DNA from: Ardenticatenaceae bacterium | GTDB taxonomy: Bacteria > Chloroflexota > Anaerolineae > Promineifilales > Promineifilaceae | DNA length: 64,000 bases | Assembly (NCBI GenBank): GCA_020634435.1 | Contig: JACKBS010000004.1 | Span: 372,001-436,000 of the forward strand | Direction: 5' to 3' | In this document: positions 1 through 9,016 of the stretch, one piece after another | How positions within the stretch are numbered: the first letter of the stretch is position 1 | Layout: each line of letters begins with the position of its first letter | Notes under the pieces: generated by a model | The model's input: the letters and a program-made list of their open reading frames with translations, nothing else | What the model was told of the DNA's origin: nothing | The model's database searches: none | Program-made: the position numbers and the translations under genes

Positions 1-383
1 TTTTGGCCGCGACTGGCTGGCGCGCGGGCCGCCAGCTCAGCTTCAATCTGGTCATACACTTTGGTGTTGGACGCTTCCAGAAAATTGCCGTCTTTCAGCT
101 CGCCGATGAGGGTAGTGAGATGGCCGATGGGCAGTTTTTTGTACCGTTTGAGGCAGTAAAACAGCAGCTCTTTGACAGATTTACGGCCGTCCATCTGCCA
201 CCACAGCGCGTAATCCTCTTCGCCCAAACGGAGGTAAGAGCGGGATTGCGGTTCCTTGATGACGTAATACGTTTCCGTCCGGTTTTGCAGGCGCGATACG
301 ATGATGTGCGGGTTGCGCAGCGGCTTGTAGGCGGTGGGGTTGGTGGCATCGTCAAGCGCCTGCCAAAACTCTTCGGTGGACAT
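1..383 (-). CDS. Partial protein with PqqD-like N-terminal domain (runs off left edge)
   Basis: The reading frame opens with ATG at 383-381 and stays open to the window edge, so only the first 127 residues are visible. It begins MSTEEFWQALDD and contains a block (YYVIKEPQSRSYLRLGEEDY, then W-x-MDGRKSVKELLFYCLKRY) that looks like the small winged-helix PqqD-type domain found at the N-terminus of some M50/site-2-protease-like membrane proteins and peptide-modification proteins. That family link is inference from pattern only; the rest of the protein is missing. Two overlapping frames in the same stretch have poor, arginine- or glycine-rich composition, while this one reads like a normal protein. 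Confidence 0.6.
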   Translation of the reverse strand, partial: MSTEEFWQALDDATNPTAYKPLRNPHIIVSRLQNRTETYYVIKEPQSRSYLRLGEEDYALWWQMDGRKSVKELLFYCLKRYKKLPIGHLTTLIGELKDGNFLEASNTKVYDQIEAELAARAPASRGQ

Positions 384-474
384 AACGCAAGTTTAACATG
401 TCTGTAGGGGATGGTGAAGGGGGAAGTTGCCGGGGCAGAAAAGGGTTATAATCAAATTGGTGCAGGGCATGTAG

Positions 475-537
475 GGGCGAGGCAGTTGGCGACCAGATGA
501 GATTGCGAACGGCCGTTGGCATCCAACTGCCTCGCCC
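475..537. repeat. Long inverted repeat (15-bp arms) in the leader of the 587-949 gene
   Basis: Arm GGGCGAGGCAGTTGG at 475-489 is perfectly complementary to 523-537. The loop contains one ACGGCCGT octamer. It lies between a TATAAT-like -10 at 447-452 and the downstream start codon, so it could be an RNA hairpin in the leader or a small dispersed repeat. No T-tract follows, so a terminator is unlikely. Confidence 0.7.
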
Positions 538-586
538 GTACGATAGAAATCAATGCGTCGCGGGGTGAAACGAAAGGAGTAAAACG

Positions 587-949
587 ATGGGATTCCTCAA
601 AAAATTATTTGGCGGTGGTGCGCCGAAGAAATATGTCGATACGCAGGGCGTGTATTTTTACGTGGAATGTGCCAACTGCGGTGCTCGCGTGCGCGTGCGG
701 GCCGATAAGCAACACGATTTGCAGAACACGGAAGGCGGTTATGAGTGGCACAAAACAATCGTGGATAGCCGCTGCTTCCGGCGCATCCAGACGGTGGTGC
801 AGCTTGATGCCAATTACCAGATGACCAGCCACGAGATTTCCGGCGGCCGTTTCATGACCGAAGAAGAATATCTGGCAGCCGAAGCCGCGGCAGCAAAGGC
901 CAAAGCGGAGACCGAAGCCGAAGCCGCCGAAGTTGGTGAAACCGAATGA
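587..949 (+). CDS. Small hypothetical protein with CxxC pair
   Basis: A 120-residue soluble protein starting MGFLKKLFGG, with a good ribosome site (GAAAGGAG) upstream. Residues about 20-85 carry CANCGARVRV and a later Cys (SRCFRR), suggesting a small metal-binding or zinc-ribbon-like fold. The C-terminal 30 residues are Ala/Glu/Lys rich and probably form a helix or disordered tail. Its stop codon overlaps the lspA start (ATGA at 946-949), so the two genes are almost certainly co-transcribed and translationally coupled. I do not recognise a named family; a role with lspA is not implied by sequence alone. Confidence 0.75.
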   Translation: MGFLKKLFGGGAPKKYVDTQGVYFYVECANCGARVRVRADKQHDLQNTEGGYEWHKTIVDSRCFRRIQTVVQLDANYQMTSHEISGGRFMTEEEYLAAEAAAAKAKAETEAEAAEVGETE

Positions 950-1419
950 TTTATCTGGTGATGCTCCTGGCCTTTCTGGCAGACCGGCTTTCCAAATGGT
1001 GGGTCGCGGCGTATCTGGCAGAAAATGGCCCAATTCGCCTGACGAGCTGGCTGACCATTCGCGAGGTCTACAACCAGGGCATTGCTTTTGGCCTGTTCCA
1101 AGGGATTGGCCCGGTGGTGGGCTGGTTGACGCTCTTGTTATTGCTGGGATTGTTTGTGTATCTGGTGCGGTTGCCCCGCCAGGCGTGGCTGATGCGGCTG
1201 GGTTTGGCGGTGCTCATCGGTGGGGCGATGGGCAACCTGGTGGATCGAATTTTTGCGGGGGTGGTGCTCGATTTTATTGAGACGCCACTGCGCCAGGGCG
1301 TATTTAACGTGGCTGATGTGTTAATTCATGTGGGCGTGATTTTGGCGATTTTGGGGAGCTGGCTGTACGACAAAAAAGAAGGGGAAACGGCCGTTTCCCC
1401 CTCTACAATGGATGCTTAA
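946..1419 (+). CDS. lspA: Lipoprotein signal peptidase (signal peptidase II)
   Basis: This 157-residue inner-membrane aspartyl protease cleaves signal peptides of prolipoproteins after diacylglyceryl modification. Family hallmarks are visible: the N-terminal ADRLSKWW segment, the GGAMGNLVDRI motif with the first catalytic Asp and the FNVADVLIHVG motif with the second. Four hydrophobic segments fit the known topology, and the length matches the family. It overlaps the upstream small gene by four bases. Its 3' end overlaps the convergent histidine kinase gene by 17 bp. Several predicted lipoproteins in this window (4.2, 22.9, 50.3 and 60.6 kb) would be substrates. Confidence 0.95.
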   Translation: MIYLVMLLAFLADRLSKWWVAAYLAENGPIRLTSWLTIREVYNQGIAFGLFQGIGPVVGWLTLLLLLGLFVYLVRLPRQAWLMRLGLAVLIGGAMGNLVDRIFAGVVLDFIETPLRQGVFNVADVLIHVGVILAILGSWLYDKKEGETAVSPSTMDA

Positions 1420-3976
1420 TTTGGTGGCTGTTTTGCAAAACCCGCGTTAGCTCTTCCACCTTAATTGGCTTGCTGACGTAATCATCCATGCCGCTGGTGA
1501 GGTACGTTTCCCGGTCGCCAGCCAGGGCATTGGCCGTCATGGCCACGATGCGGGGCTGGTTCTCAATCGCCCAGCTCTCCCGAATGCGCTTTGTGGCTTC
1601 AATTCCATCCATTTCTGGCATTTGAATATCCATCAAGATGAGGTCATACGGCCGTAACGCCAGGGCGTGAATGACCTCCAGACCGTTGGCGGCGACGTCG
1701 GCACTGTAGCCTAGCCGTTCCAGCATGCGCAGGGCAACCTTTTGGTTAATCAGGTTATCTTCAGCCAGCAGAATGCGCAGGGGGTGGTCGCCAGCCAAAG
1801 CTTTGTTGAACTGTGATCGGTTGGCAGTGGCGGCTGGTAAACGGCCGTTGCTTGCGCTGCGGGTAAAAATCTCGGCCAGCTGAAATTGCAGTTGGTCGGT
1901 GTGGTAGGGGCGGTTCAGGCAGAAGCAGTGTGATAGCTGCTCAGACAGCGCACATTGTTGGCCCATTGGCGTGAGAAATAGAATTTGGGTGTGAGAAACG
2001 GCCGCTTTTTGCAGCAGTTCCTCCCGTAAAGAAGGTGCCTGATCTATCAAGGCCGCATCCACAATAAACAAGTCAAATGGGGGCCGGTGAGAAATGACGT
2101 GCATCATCTCGGTGGCGCTGCTGGCACAAACCACTTCGCTGCCCCAATCTTGCAGCTGGCGTGTCAGTACGGCACGGTTGGTCTGGTTTACGTTGGCAGC
2201 CAGGACCCGCTTGCCCTTAAATGGGCTGGCTGTGTTGTCTGGATTTTTGTTGGACTTCAGGTCTAACACCGTAGCAGTTTTAATTTTGACGGTGAAGTAG
2301 AAGTTACTGCCTTCTCCCGGTGTGCTTTCAACCCAAATGTCGCCGCCCATCAAGTTGGTCAGCCGCTTGCTGATGGCCAACCCTAGGCCTGTGCCGCCAA
2401 ATTCGCGGGTGGTAGACGAATCCACCTGCCGAAACGGCTCAAATAAGCGGCTCATGCGGTCGGCGGGGATGCCAATGCCGGTATCTCTTATCATGAAATA
2501 GAGCTTGCTTTCCCCGTCGTGCCGTTGGCGGCCCACCCAGAGGTTCACTTCTCCTTTTGCCGTGAATTTCACTGCGTTCCCCAACAAATTGACCAGGACC
2601 TGGCGTAGGCGAGTAACATCCCCCTGCACAACGGTCGGTACATTGGGTTCAATGTAGATATTGAGATACAGATTTTTGGCGATGGCCTGAACGGCGACCA
2701 AATCAATCGCTTCTTCAATACATTCGCGCAAAATAAAAGTCTGTGGGTCTAGCTCCAGGTTGCCCGAATCAATTTTGGAGAAGTCTAAAATGTCGTTGAT
2801 GATGGACAGCAGGCCGTTGCCGCTGGTACGAGCCGTAGAGACGTAATCTTCTTGCTCGGCGGTTAGCGGGGTGTCTAGCAGCAGGCTGGTCATGCCGATG
2901 ACCGCGTTTAGCGGGGTGCGGATTTCGTGGCTCATGCTGGCCAGAAAATCTGATTTCACCTGGGCGGCTTCTTCGGCGGCAATTTTGGCAGTCTTGAGTT
3001 CGCGTTCAAACTCCTTGCGCTGGGTGATGTCGTTGGCGACACAAACGATGCTGGGCGTAGCCGCATTTTCTTCTTTCATAACGGCCGTTGATACGGCCGT
3101 TTCAATCACGCGACCATCCTTGGTGACAAAGCGCAGTTCCTGGTCACGCATGGAAAATAAGGGGGACTGGATGGTAGTGGGCTGCTGCCACAACGGCCGT
3201 TCTTCCGGCGCTAGAACAATGTGCAGTGGCTGGCCCAGCAGCATCCCCTCGCTGTAACCCAGCAAGTCGAGCACGGCTTGATTTACCTTTTCGATGCGGG
3301 TGTCGGGGGTTAGCACAAACAGCATATCTTGCATGGCGGCAAGAATGTTTTCGACGTAAATCTTGGAAACAGTGGTGCGTTTTAACCGGTTAAGCGCCGT
3401 GTTGAGCAGCAGGTAGCCTTTGTCAATGCTGCTAATGGCTGTATGCAGTAAAACAGAGGCAATGCCAACGGCTGCAACGGTGATGCCAACATCGGTTAGG
3501 AGCACGGGGCCCATGTTGTCGTTTTGAATGAAGCCACGTGCTTCCAGGAAGTACAGCAGAATAATCGTGGCCAGGGAAATTAGCGTATAGTTGCGCAGCA
3601 CGCTGGTGCCTAAGAGTAGACCGGCGATGATGAGCAAAATAATAAAGGCTGGCCCGTTGATGCTGCGAATGCCGCCATAAAAATAGCCATTGATCACCAT
3701 GCCAAGGAAGACATTGAAGGTAAAGATATGGCTGGCGATGCCCAACCGATTTTGTTGAAGCAGGCAAAGGGTGACGAACGTAAATAAGGAAACGATAATG
3801 AAGATAGTGAGCGAAAGCCAACGTTCTTCAGGAATCTGATAAGCAAAAAAGGTACTTACCAAAAAGGTGACCACAAAAAACGACAGCGACATGCCCCAAA
3901 CCAGCTGAGCAACGCGAGTTTTATCGGGATCCGATGATTCAGGACCTTTCAGAATAATTTGTAAGCAGTTGAGCAT
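1403..3976 (-). CDS. Membrane-bound hybrid sensor histidine kinase
   Basis: An 857-residue kinase. Residues 25-185 hold about six hydrophobic segments with no large extracytoplasmic loop. A PAS domain follows (about 205-325), then a HisKA domain with phospho-accepting His350 (SHEIRTPLN) and a HATPase domain with DTGIGIP and GGTGLGLAI. Two receiver-like domains end the protein. The first (about 590-705) is degenerate: the acidic pair is replaced (LAANVNQTN) and the conserved Lys is Arg (LNRPYH). The second is canonical, with Asp783 (LMDIQMPEMDG) and Lys836. No partner regulator is adjacent, so output may go through an unlinked HPt or response regulator. The signal is unknown. The lspA gene overlaps its 3' end. 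Confidence 0.93.
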   Translation of the reverse strand: MLNCLQIILKGPESSDPDKTRVAQLVWGMSLSFFVVTFLVSTFFAYQIPEERWLSLTIFIIVSLFTFVTLCLLQQNRLGIASHIFTFNVFLGMVINGYFYGGIRSINGPAFIILLIIAGLLLGTSVLRNYTLISLATIILLYFLEARGFIQNDNMGPVLLTDVGITVAAVGIASVLLHTAISSIDKGYLLLNTALNRLKRTTVSKIYVENILAAMQDMLFVLTPDTRIEKVNQAVLDLLGYSEGMLLGQPLHIVLAPEERPLWQQPTTIQSPLFSMRDQELRFVTKDGRVIETAVSTAVMKEENAATPSIVCVANDITQRKEFERELKTAKIAAEEAAQVKSDFLASMSHEIRTPLNAVIGMTSLLLDTPLTAEQEDYVSTARTSGNGLLSIINDILDFSKIDSGNLELDPQTFILRECIEEAIDLVAVQAIAKNLYLNIYIEPNVPTVVQGDVTRLRQVLVNLLGNAVKFTAKGEVNLWVGRQRHDGESKLYFMIRDTGIGIPADRMSRLFEPFRQVDSSTTREFGGTGLGLAISKRLTNLMGGDIWVESTPGEGSNFYFTVKIKTATVLDLKSNKNPDNTASPFKGKRVLAANVNQTNRAVLTRQLQDWGSEVVCASSATEMMHVISHRPPFDLFIVDAALIDQAPSLREELLQKAAVSHTQILFLTPMGQQCALSEQLSHCFCLNRPYHTDQLQFQLAEIFTRSASNGRLPAATANRSQFNKALAGDHPLRILLAEDNLINQKVALRMLERLGYSADVAANGLEVIHALALRPYDLILMDIQMPEMDGIEATKRIRESWAIENQPRIVAMTANALAGDRETYLTSGMDDYVSKPIKVEELTRVLQNSHQIKHPL

Positions 3977-4162
3977 TTTGCCTCAAGTAGTGCCAAATTG
4001 GAATCATGCAACGCGTGTCTACAGGGTCAGCCTGATGTTATCTTTGTAGCATAAAGCCACAAATGGGGGTTTACCATAGCCTAAAGTCACTAGGTATGAA
4101 GTTACATAAAGAGTGCAGGCTGCAACAGCGTGTGGATGGCTTGATGGGGTGAAAAGAGGTTT

Positions 4163-4195
4163 CGCCAGAGAATGTTGGTAGGGCATTCTCTGGCG
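4163..4195 (-). terminator. Rho-independent terminator after the 4.2-5.8 kb lipoprotein gene
   Basis: Perfect 12-bp stem CGCCAGAGAATG / CATTCTCTGGCG with a 9-nt loop. On the minus strand it is followed by a pyrimidine/T-rich stretch, and it lies about 30 bp beyond the stop codon. Confidence 0.75.
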
Positions 4196-4222
4196 AGTTT
4201 GTTTACTTAGCGTGGGTTTAAT

Positions 4223-5848
4223 CTACGGGACAATAATTTCTGGCTGCCACTGAAACGCATGGGCATTTTGTCCCAAAACGGCCGTAATCTCATACAAAAA
4301 GTCGCCGTCGGTGGGGGCATAGAAGACTGTAGTCTCAAATTGGCGCGGTTGCTGCACCAGGATGGCTCCGCTGCCGTCTTTGGCCCAATACACCTGGCTC
4401 TGCCAGGATGCAGCCTCACTTGGCGGCAGTGTGTTCACCCGTTCTGGCGTTTCGGCCAACGATACCAGTTGGTAGGTACCTGCGGCGGCAACGGCCGTTT
4501 CGTTGTCCAGATCGGCTGGTGAACTGTTGAGGGCAAAAGCAAAACGGCCGTTTTCCAGCGTCGTTCCGCCCAACACACCCAGTGGTAGGGTTGAAAGGAC
4601 GGTAGATTCTTCTTTAACTAACTCTTCGTTGGCGGGATTGAAGCGCCATAGTTCGGCCAGCGGCACGATGCTGTTGTTGGTGTGTTCCGTGCGCCAGATG
4701 AGCAGCCGATCGTCGGGCATCCAGCTGATCTCGGAAGGGAACGGGTCGGCGTAGACCAATGAATTGGGGATGGCGGCAAATGCTTTGGTGGGTACATCCA
4801 GCACGGCGCGTGATGCACTTTCCCAACCACCGTTCCACAGCAGCAGGTAACGGCCGTTCTTGGCCCACGCAATTGGCGAGTAGATCGAAATCTGGCTCAC
4901 ATCGGCCATGCCGGAGTAAAACGGCGTGTTGACCAGCAAGATTTCCGGCTCGTTGGCGGCAATGTTATACAGCCAAAGCGCCTCGTTGTCGGTAAAGGCT
5001 ACCAGGTTGCTTTCACCATGCCACACGGGCCACAGGCAGCGGGATGTGCAATCCCGCACTAATCGGACGGGGCCAGGATTACCGCCTCCGGTAGACATCA
5101 CGTACAAATTATTTGGCAACGGCACGCCGGAGTCGGCGTCTGGTGGGTTGGTGCCTGCATCGGGAATGCCGTCCAGGCCCGTGCCCGTAAAAGCCAGCTG
5201 TTGGGCATCGGGCGAAAGTTGGAAATCGCCCAGATTATCGACTTGCGGTACCAGTGTCCACATTTCGCCGCTGATCATATCGACAAACAGCAGTTCCTGA
5301 CTGGTCTCCACCAGACTGCCTAGTTCGGGGCTGCTGGCTTGTTTGTTCAGCAGGCGGGCGACCACGGCCCGTTTGCCGTCAGCGCTCATGGAAAAAGCGG
5401 TTACATCGCCCACAAATCCTTCTGCGGGCCAGATGTCGTCCTCGGGTACCCGGCTGGCCGGGTTTGGTCCGGGCACAATGGTTTCAACCTGGCTCGTGGC
5501 GTGGTTCCACTGCTTAAACGCGCCATCAGCCAAAAAGAGCAAATTGCGGCTGCTGGCGGGCAGCGGCTGGCTGTTTACAACCTGAACCGGTGGATTGGTA
5601 ACGGCCGTTGCTACAATTTCGGCGGTAGGGGTGGCCGTAGCGATCAGGGTGGGGGTGGGGTCAACGGCCGTATCGGTGGCTTCGGCAATTGGGTCTGGGG
5701 TGTTGGTTGCGGCCACCGGGGGATTGGTATCGCTGTCGTTGGTCGGCGGTGGCGGAATGGGTGTCGGTTCACTGAAGGTGGTGCCTGTGCAGGCGGCCAA
5801 TCCGGCCATGAGCAGTAAAAAGAGGATCAAGAAACGTTGTTTTATCAT
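4223..5848 (-). CDS. Lipoprotein with WD40/TolB-like beta-propeller
   Basis: I place the start at 5848 (MIKQRFL), which has a GGAGA site upstream; an in-frame extension to 5896 would include the hairpin at 5866-5898 and is unlikely. The 541-residue product has a lipobox (MAGLAAC) and a Thr/Pro-rich spacer to about residue 100. The remainder has repeated blade-like units (LSPDAQQLAFTG, ENGRFAF, MPDDRLLIWR), typical of TolB/WD40-like propellers that bind peptides or scaffold. It is probably anchored on the outer face of the membrane. No catalytic motif is visible and the function is unknown. It has its own terminator and appears monocistronic. Confidence 0.85.
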   Translation of the reverse strand: MIKQRFLILFLLLMAGLAACTGTTFSEPTPIPPPPTNDSDTNPPVAATNTPDPIAEATDTAVDPTPTLIATATPTAEIVATAVTNPPVQVVNSQPLPASSRNLLFLADGAFKQWNHATSQVETIVPGPNPASRVPEDDIWPAEGFVGDVTAFSMSADGKRAVVARLLNKQASSPELGSLVETSQELLFVDMISGEMWTLVPQVDNLGDFQLSPDAQQLAFTGTGLDGIPDAGTNPPDADSGVPLPNNLYVMSTGGGNPGPVRLVRDCTSRCLWPVWHGESNLVAFTDNEALWLYNIAANEPEILLVNTPFYSGMADVSQISIYSPIAWAKNGRYLLLWNGGWESASRAVLDVPTKAFAAIPNSLVYADPFPSEISWMPDDRLLIWRTEHTNNSIVPLAELWRFNPANEELVKEESTVLSTLPLGVLGGTTLENGRFAFALNSSPADLDNETAVAAAGTYQLVSLAETPERVNTLPPSEAASWQSQVYWAKDGSGAILVQQPRQFETTVFYAPTDGDFLYEITAVLGQNAHAFQWQPEIIVP

Positions 5849-5865
5849 CGGGTCTCCATTTGCAT

Positions 5866-5898
5866 AAGTGCAACGCACTTCTGAAGTGCGTTGCACTT
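5866..5898. repeat. Perfect 15-bp inverted repeat, 3-nt loop
   Basis: AAGTGCAACGCACTT at 5866-5880, loop CTG, then its exact complement at 5884-5898. Each arm is itself nearly palindromic. It sits in the leader of the lipoprotein gene (start at 5848) and could be a dispersed mini-repeat or a regulatory hairpin. Confidence 0.8.
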
Positions 5899-6046
5899 GG
5901 AATCGCGTTCATTGTACCTTAATGGGAAAACGGCCGTATTACCCAACGCCTCACCCACGTTCACCGATCATCTGCTCTTATCTGATCGTTTTGCGATCGT
6001 CTGCGTAGTATGCTAAAACCATCACAAGCACCAACAAGGAGCAGGT

Positions 6047-8884
6047 ATGAAACAACTCCGGCAAATTTTCATTTTGATGGGCCTCATCGGCCTGCTGGCC
6101 ATCATGGCCGCCCCGGCGCAACGGGCTTTGGCCCAGTCTGATGTGGCGTATGAGCGGTACGACGTCAATATTACTGTGCAGGCAGACGGCCGTTTCACGG
6201 TTCAAGAAATCCAGCAAATCCGCTTTGATGGCGAATTTACCACCGGCTTTGCCGAAATTCCGCTGGCCTACACCAACGGCATCCAGGTGATAAGCGTGAC
6301 AGGTGGCCCGTCATTGGAAGAACAAACCCAGTACCTGCCCGGACGGGGTGCGGCGCAGACGTTCACGCAGTCTACCGAAGGCGATTCGCTGTATGTGGAT
6401 TGGGAATTTGCCCCCACCAGCCCCGGCGACACGATGGTGTTTGTGTTGGAATACCAGGTGGACGGAGGTCTCTGGATTTACCCCGAGGCGGCGCGGTTGG
6501 AGTGGCGGGCTGTGCCGGAGGATCGCAGCGGTTTGCCGGTGCCTGAAAGCCGGGTGAGTGTGACCTTGCCAACGGCCGTTGCTGCCGACCAGCTAGACAT
6601 GGACGCATTTGGCCCTGACTTTACCACCGAAATTATTGATAACGGTGACACCACAACGGTTGTTTTTGAATCTCAAGAAGCCATTGCCGACGGGTTGGCG
6701 TTTCATGTGTTGCTGGATTTCCCCCGTAATTTGGTCACATCCGCTCGCCAGCAGTGGCAGGCTGAAGCTGATGAGGCGCTTCTGGAATACCGCATCGATC
6801 AGATGGATTTGCAAATTGAGATGCAGCCGGACGGCACGCTGCACGTGTGGGAAACTCAGCAGGTGAGCGTCCAGGCCGGTTTGTTAGAGAGCGGTTTCCG
6901 GCACTTTAGCCTGCTTTTTACAGATGGCATCGAGATGTTGGGCGTGTCTGAAGGGGATGTGGCCCTGAGCGAGGCCAATGCAGACGTTGCCTGCATTGAT
7001 TGCTACACTGTCGAAACAACCAAGCCGTTGAGCTGGTGGGCGGGCTACAGCGCCACCTACGACGAGGTGATTATCTCGGAAGAAGCGGCTGGTGAGGTGG
7101 TGCTGAACTGGCATGTCGCGCCGCTGGTGGCCGGGGAAAGTACGCAGTTTACACTAGAATACATGGTTGAAGGTGCGGTGCGCCCCACGGACACGGAGCA
7201 GCTTTTGAGTTGGACGGCCGTTTCCAACTACGACGTACCGGTAGACAACGTGCAGGTCACCTGGCGGCTGCCCAGCGGCCTGGGATTGGAGGATGTACAG
7301 TTCAGCGGCGGCGAAATTTCTCGCGCGGCCGACGGCGCGATTGTTGTTACCAACGCATCACCCATCCCGGCTGATTCTTCGTGGCAAATTGAGCTGGCCC
7401 TGCCGCAAGACGCCACCGATGCCGCTGTGCCCGCCTGGCAGCGTAAAATCGAAGCGGAAATGGCCGAAGGTGCCGCGTTCCAAGAGCGGCAGGCGCGGAT
7501 CAACCTGGCCTGGTTGGTGGGCGAGATTTTGCTGGGTGTTTTAGCCGTTCTGGGGGCCATCACCTACTGGTATTTGCGCGGCAGCCGCCGCCTGCGCGAG
7601 CGTCTGGGCAATTACCGCACCGAGCCGCCCTCGAACCTGCCGCCCGGTGTGGTGAACTACCTGGTGGAAGGCAAAATGACGGCGCGTGGCGTGTTGGCTT
7701 CTGTGCTGCACCTGGCTGACTTAGGGCTGGTGAAGGTGGAAATGGGTGAGCCGCTGCGGGTAACGGCCGTACGCCAGGAATCTTTGCCCAGCAACAGCAA
7801 AATCATCATCCCGAGCGGCCAACAAGTTACTGTGTCGCGCTTTTTGTCGCAGTTGTTTAACCAGCTGCTGCCGCATTTGCCTGCGGGGCAGGCCGTGCTG
7901 CTAGACAATTTGTTGCAAACGCTGCCGGCCCATCTGCCTGACCTTACCAAAACGATGGCCGAGGAAATGGTGAGTTACTTTTACGGTGGCAGCAGTTGGC
8001 TGGCGAAAAACAAGCAGCTGTTGGCCGGAATTAGCATCTTCGTCATTTTTGGTTTGGTAGCCTTTATTGTGGCCAGCGGTGTGGCGGATCGATTGGATAT
8101 ACCGGTTCCGATATTTATGTTTGGCAGCGTGGTTATCTGGATGTTTGTGTCGGTTCGCCTGGGCGGCAGTTTTCGGCCCATGAAGGAGCAGACGCAAAAA
8201 GAGGCGGCCAAATGGCGCGGCTTCAAAGCGTATTTGTCGGAGATACAGCAGTATGGCGACTTGACCGAAGCGCAGGAGATTCTGGATCATTATTTTGCCT
8301 ACGCTGTGGCCTTGGGCGTGGACGACCGGCTGGTGGCGCAAATTCAGCAGTTGGGCGGGCACATTCCCACCTGGATGGCTGGTGGGGCCGTGCCACAGCC
8401 ACCAGTGCGGCGCACTTGGCTCGATAACTGGCAGCGACGGCTGCGCCGGGGTTCCTGGCGGCCACAGCCGCCGCGACCGACTATCGGGACCCATACAACG
8501 ATGCCCTCCATGCCGAGCAACGGCCGTCCCGCGCTAGAAACCATTTCCGATAATTTGTCGGGCGGTTTGGAGCGGGCGAGCAATAATCTGGCGGGGATGT
8601 TGAATACGGCCGTTGGCGGCAGCAAAGATGGCAGCCCCATCGACATTGTTTTGAATGCAGCGGGGCAAAGCGTAAAGCTCAACTGGGACGGTGACAAGTC
8701 TGTGGACGGCATGATGAGTGACATCATGAGCAAGGCGCGGAACATCCAGCCGCCACGTCCGGCGGCTGGTGGTGGCCGGGGCGGGTATCGCAGCGGTGGC
8801 AGTAGTTACAGCCGCAGCCGATCCAGCTCACGCAGCTCCAGTTCACGGCGCAGCGGTGGCGGCGGCAGTCGTGGCTTTCGATAG
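6047..8884 (+). CDS. DUF2207 family membrane protein
   Basis: A 945-residue protein with a strong ribosome site (AAGGAG) and a cleavable signal peptide (about 1-29, ending ALAQ). The extracytoplasmic part carries the DUF2207 beta-rich module twice: YDVNITVQADGRFTVQE near residue 37 and a second copy, DLQIEMQPDGTLHVWET, near 255. A transmembrane helix follows at about 490-510, then a cytoplasmic region, a second hydrophobic pair near 660-700, and a low-complexity tail rich in Gly, Ser and Arg. DUF2207 proteins have no established biochemical function; many end in such Gly/Ser tails. The duplicated N-terminal module is unusual compared with the common single copy. The gene stands alone. Confidence 0.88.
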   Translation: MKQLRQIFILMGLIGLLAIMAAPAQRALAQSDVAYERYDVNITVQADGRFTVQEIQQIRFDGEFTTGFAEIPLAYTNGIQVISVTGGPSLEEQTQYLPGRGAAQTFTQSTEGDSLYVDWEFAPTSPGDTMVFVLEYQVDGGLWIYPEAARLEWRAVPEDRSGLPVPESRVSVTLPTAVAADQLDMDAFGPDFTTEIIDNGDTTTVVFESQEAIADGLAFHVLLDFPRNLVTSARQQWQAEADEALLEYRIDQMDLQIEMQPDGTLHVWETQQVSVQAGLLESGFRHFSLLFTDGIEMLGVSEGDVALSEANADVACIDCYTVETTKPLSWWAGYSATYDEVIISEEAAGEVVLNWHVAPLVAGESTQFTLEYMVEGAVRPTDTEQLLSWTAVSNYDVPVDNVQVTWRLPSGLGLEDVQFSGGEISRAADGAIVVTNASPIPADSSWQIELALPQDATDAAVPAWQRKIEAEMAEGAAFQERQARINLAWLVGEILLGVLAVLGAITYWYLRGSRRLRERLGNYRTEPPSNLPPGVVNYLVEGKMTARGVLASVLHLADLGLVKVEMGEPLRVTAVRQESLPSNSKIIIPSGQQVTVSRFLSQLFNQLLPHLPAGQAVLLDNLLQTLPAHLPDLTKTMAEEMVSYFYGGSSWLAKNKQLLAGISIFVIFGLVAFIVASGVADRLDIPVPIFMFGSVVIWMFVSVRLGGSFRPMKEQTQKEAAKWRGFKAYLSEIQQYGDLTEAQEILDHYFAYAVALGVDDRLVAQIQQLGGHIPTWMAGGAVPQPPVRRTWLDNWQRRLRRGSWRPQPPRPTIGTHTTMPSMPSNGRPALETISDNLSGGLERASNNLAGMLNTAVGGSKDGSPIDIVLNAAGQSVKLNWDGDKSVDGMMSDIMSKARNIQPPRPAAGGGRGGYRSGGSSYSRSRSSSRSSSSRRSGGGGSRGFR

Positions 8885-8885
8885 G

Positions 8886-8958
8886 GGCCACAGAGGGCAC
8901 AGAGAAGAGAGAGTAGAGAGAATTGTTAAAAATCTGGGCCATCTGTGAAATCTGTGGA
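8886..8958. repeat. CACAGAG-type dispersed repeat
   Basis: Contains CCACAGAGGGCACAGAG and, further on, the related phrases CATCTGTGAAATCTGTGG. Similar repeats with complementary arms occur at 11950-12011 and 62312-62377 in this window. Confidence 0.5.
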
Positions 8959-8970
8959 TTTTCCTACTTA

Positions 8971-9007
8971 AAAGCGGTGGTGATTTGCCACCGCTTTGCT
9001 AATTTTT
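8971..9007 (+). terminator. Rho-independent terminator downstream of the DUF2207 gene
   Basis: Perfect 10-bp stem AAAGCGGTGG / CCACCGCTTT (8971-8980 with 8988-8997), followed by a short T-tract before the next gene. Confidence 0.7.
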
Positions 9008-9016
9008 GGAGGAACG

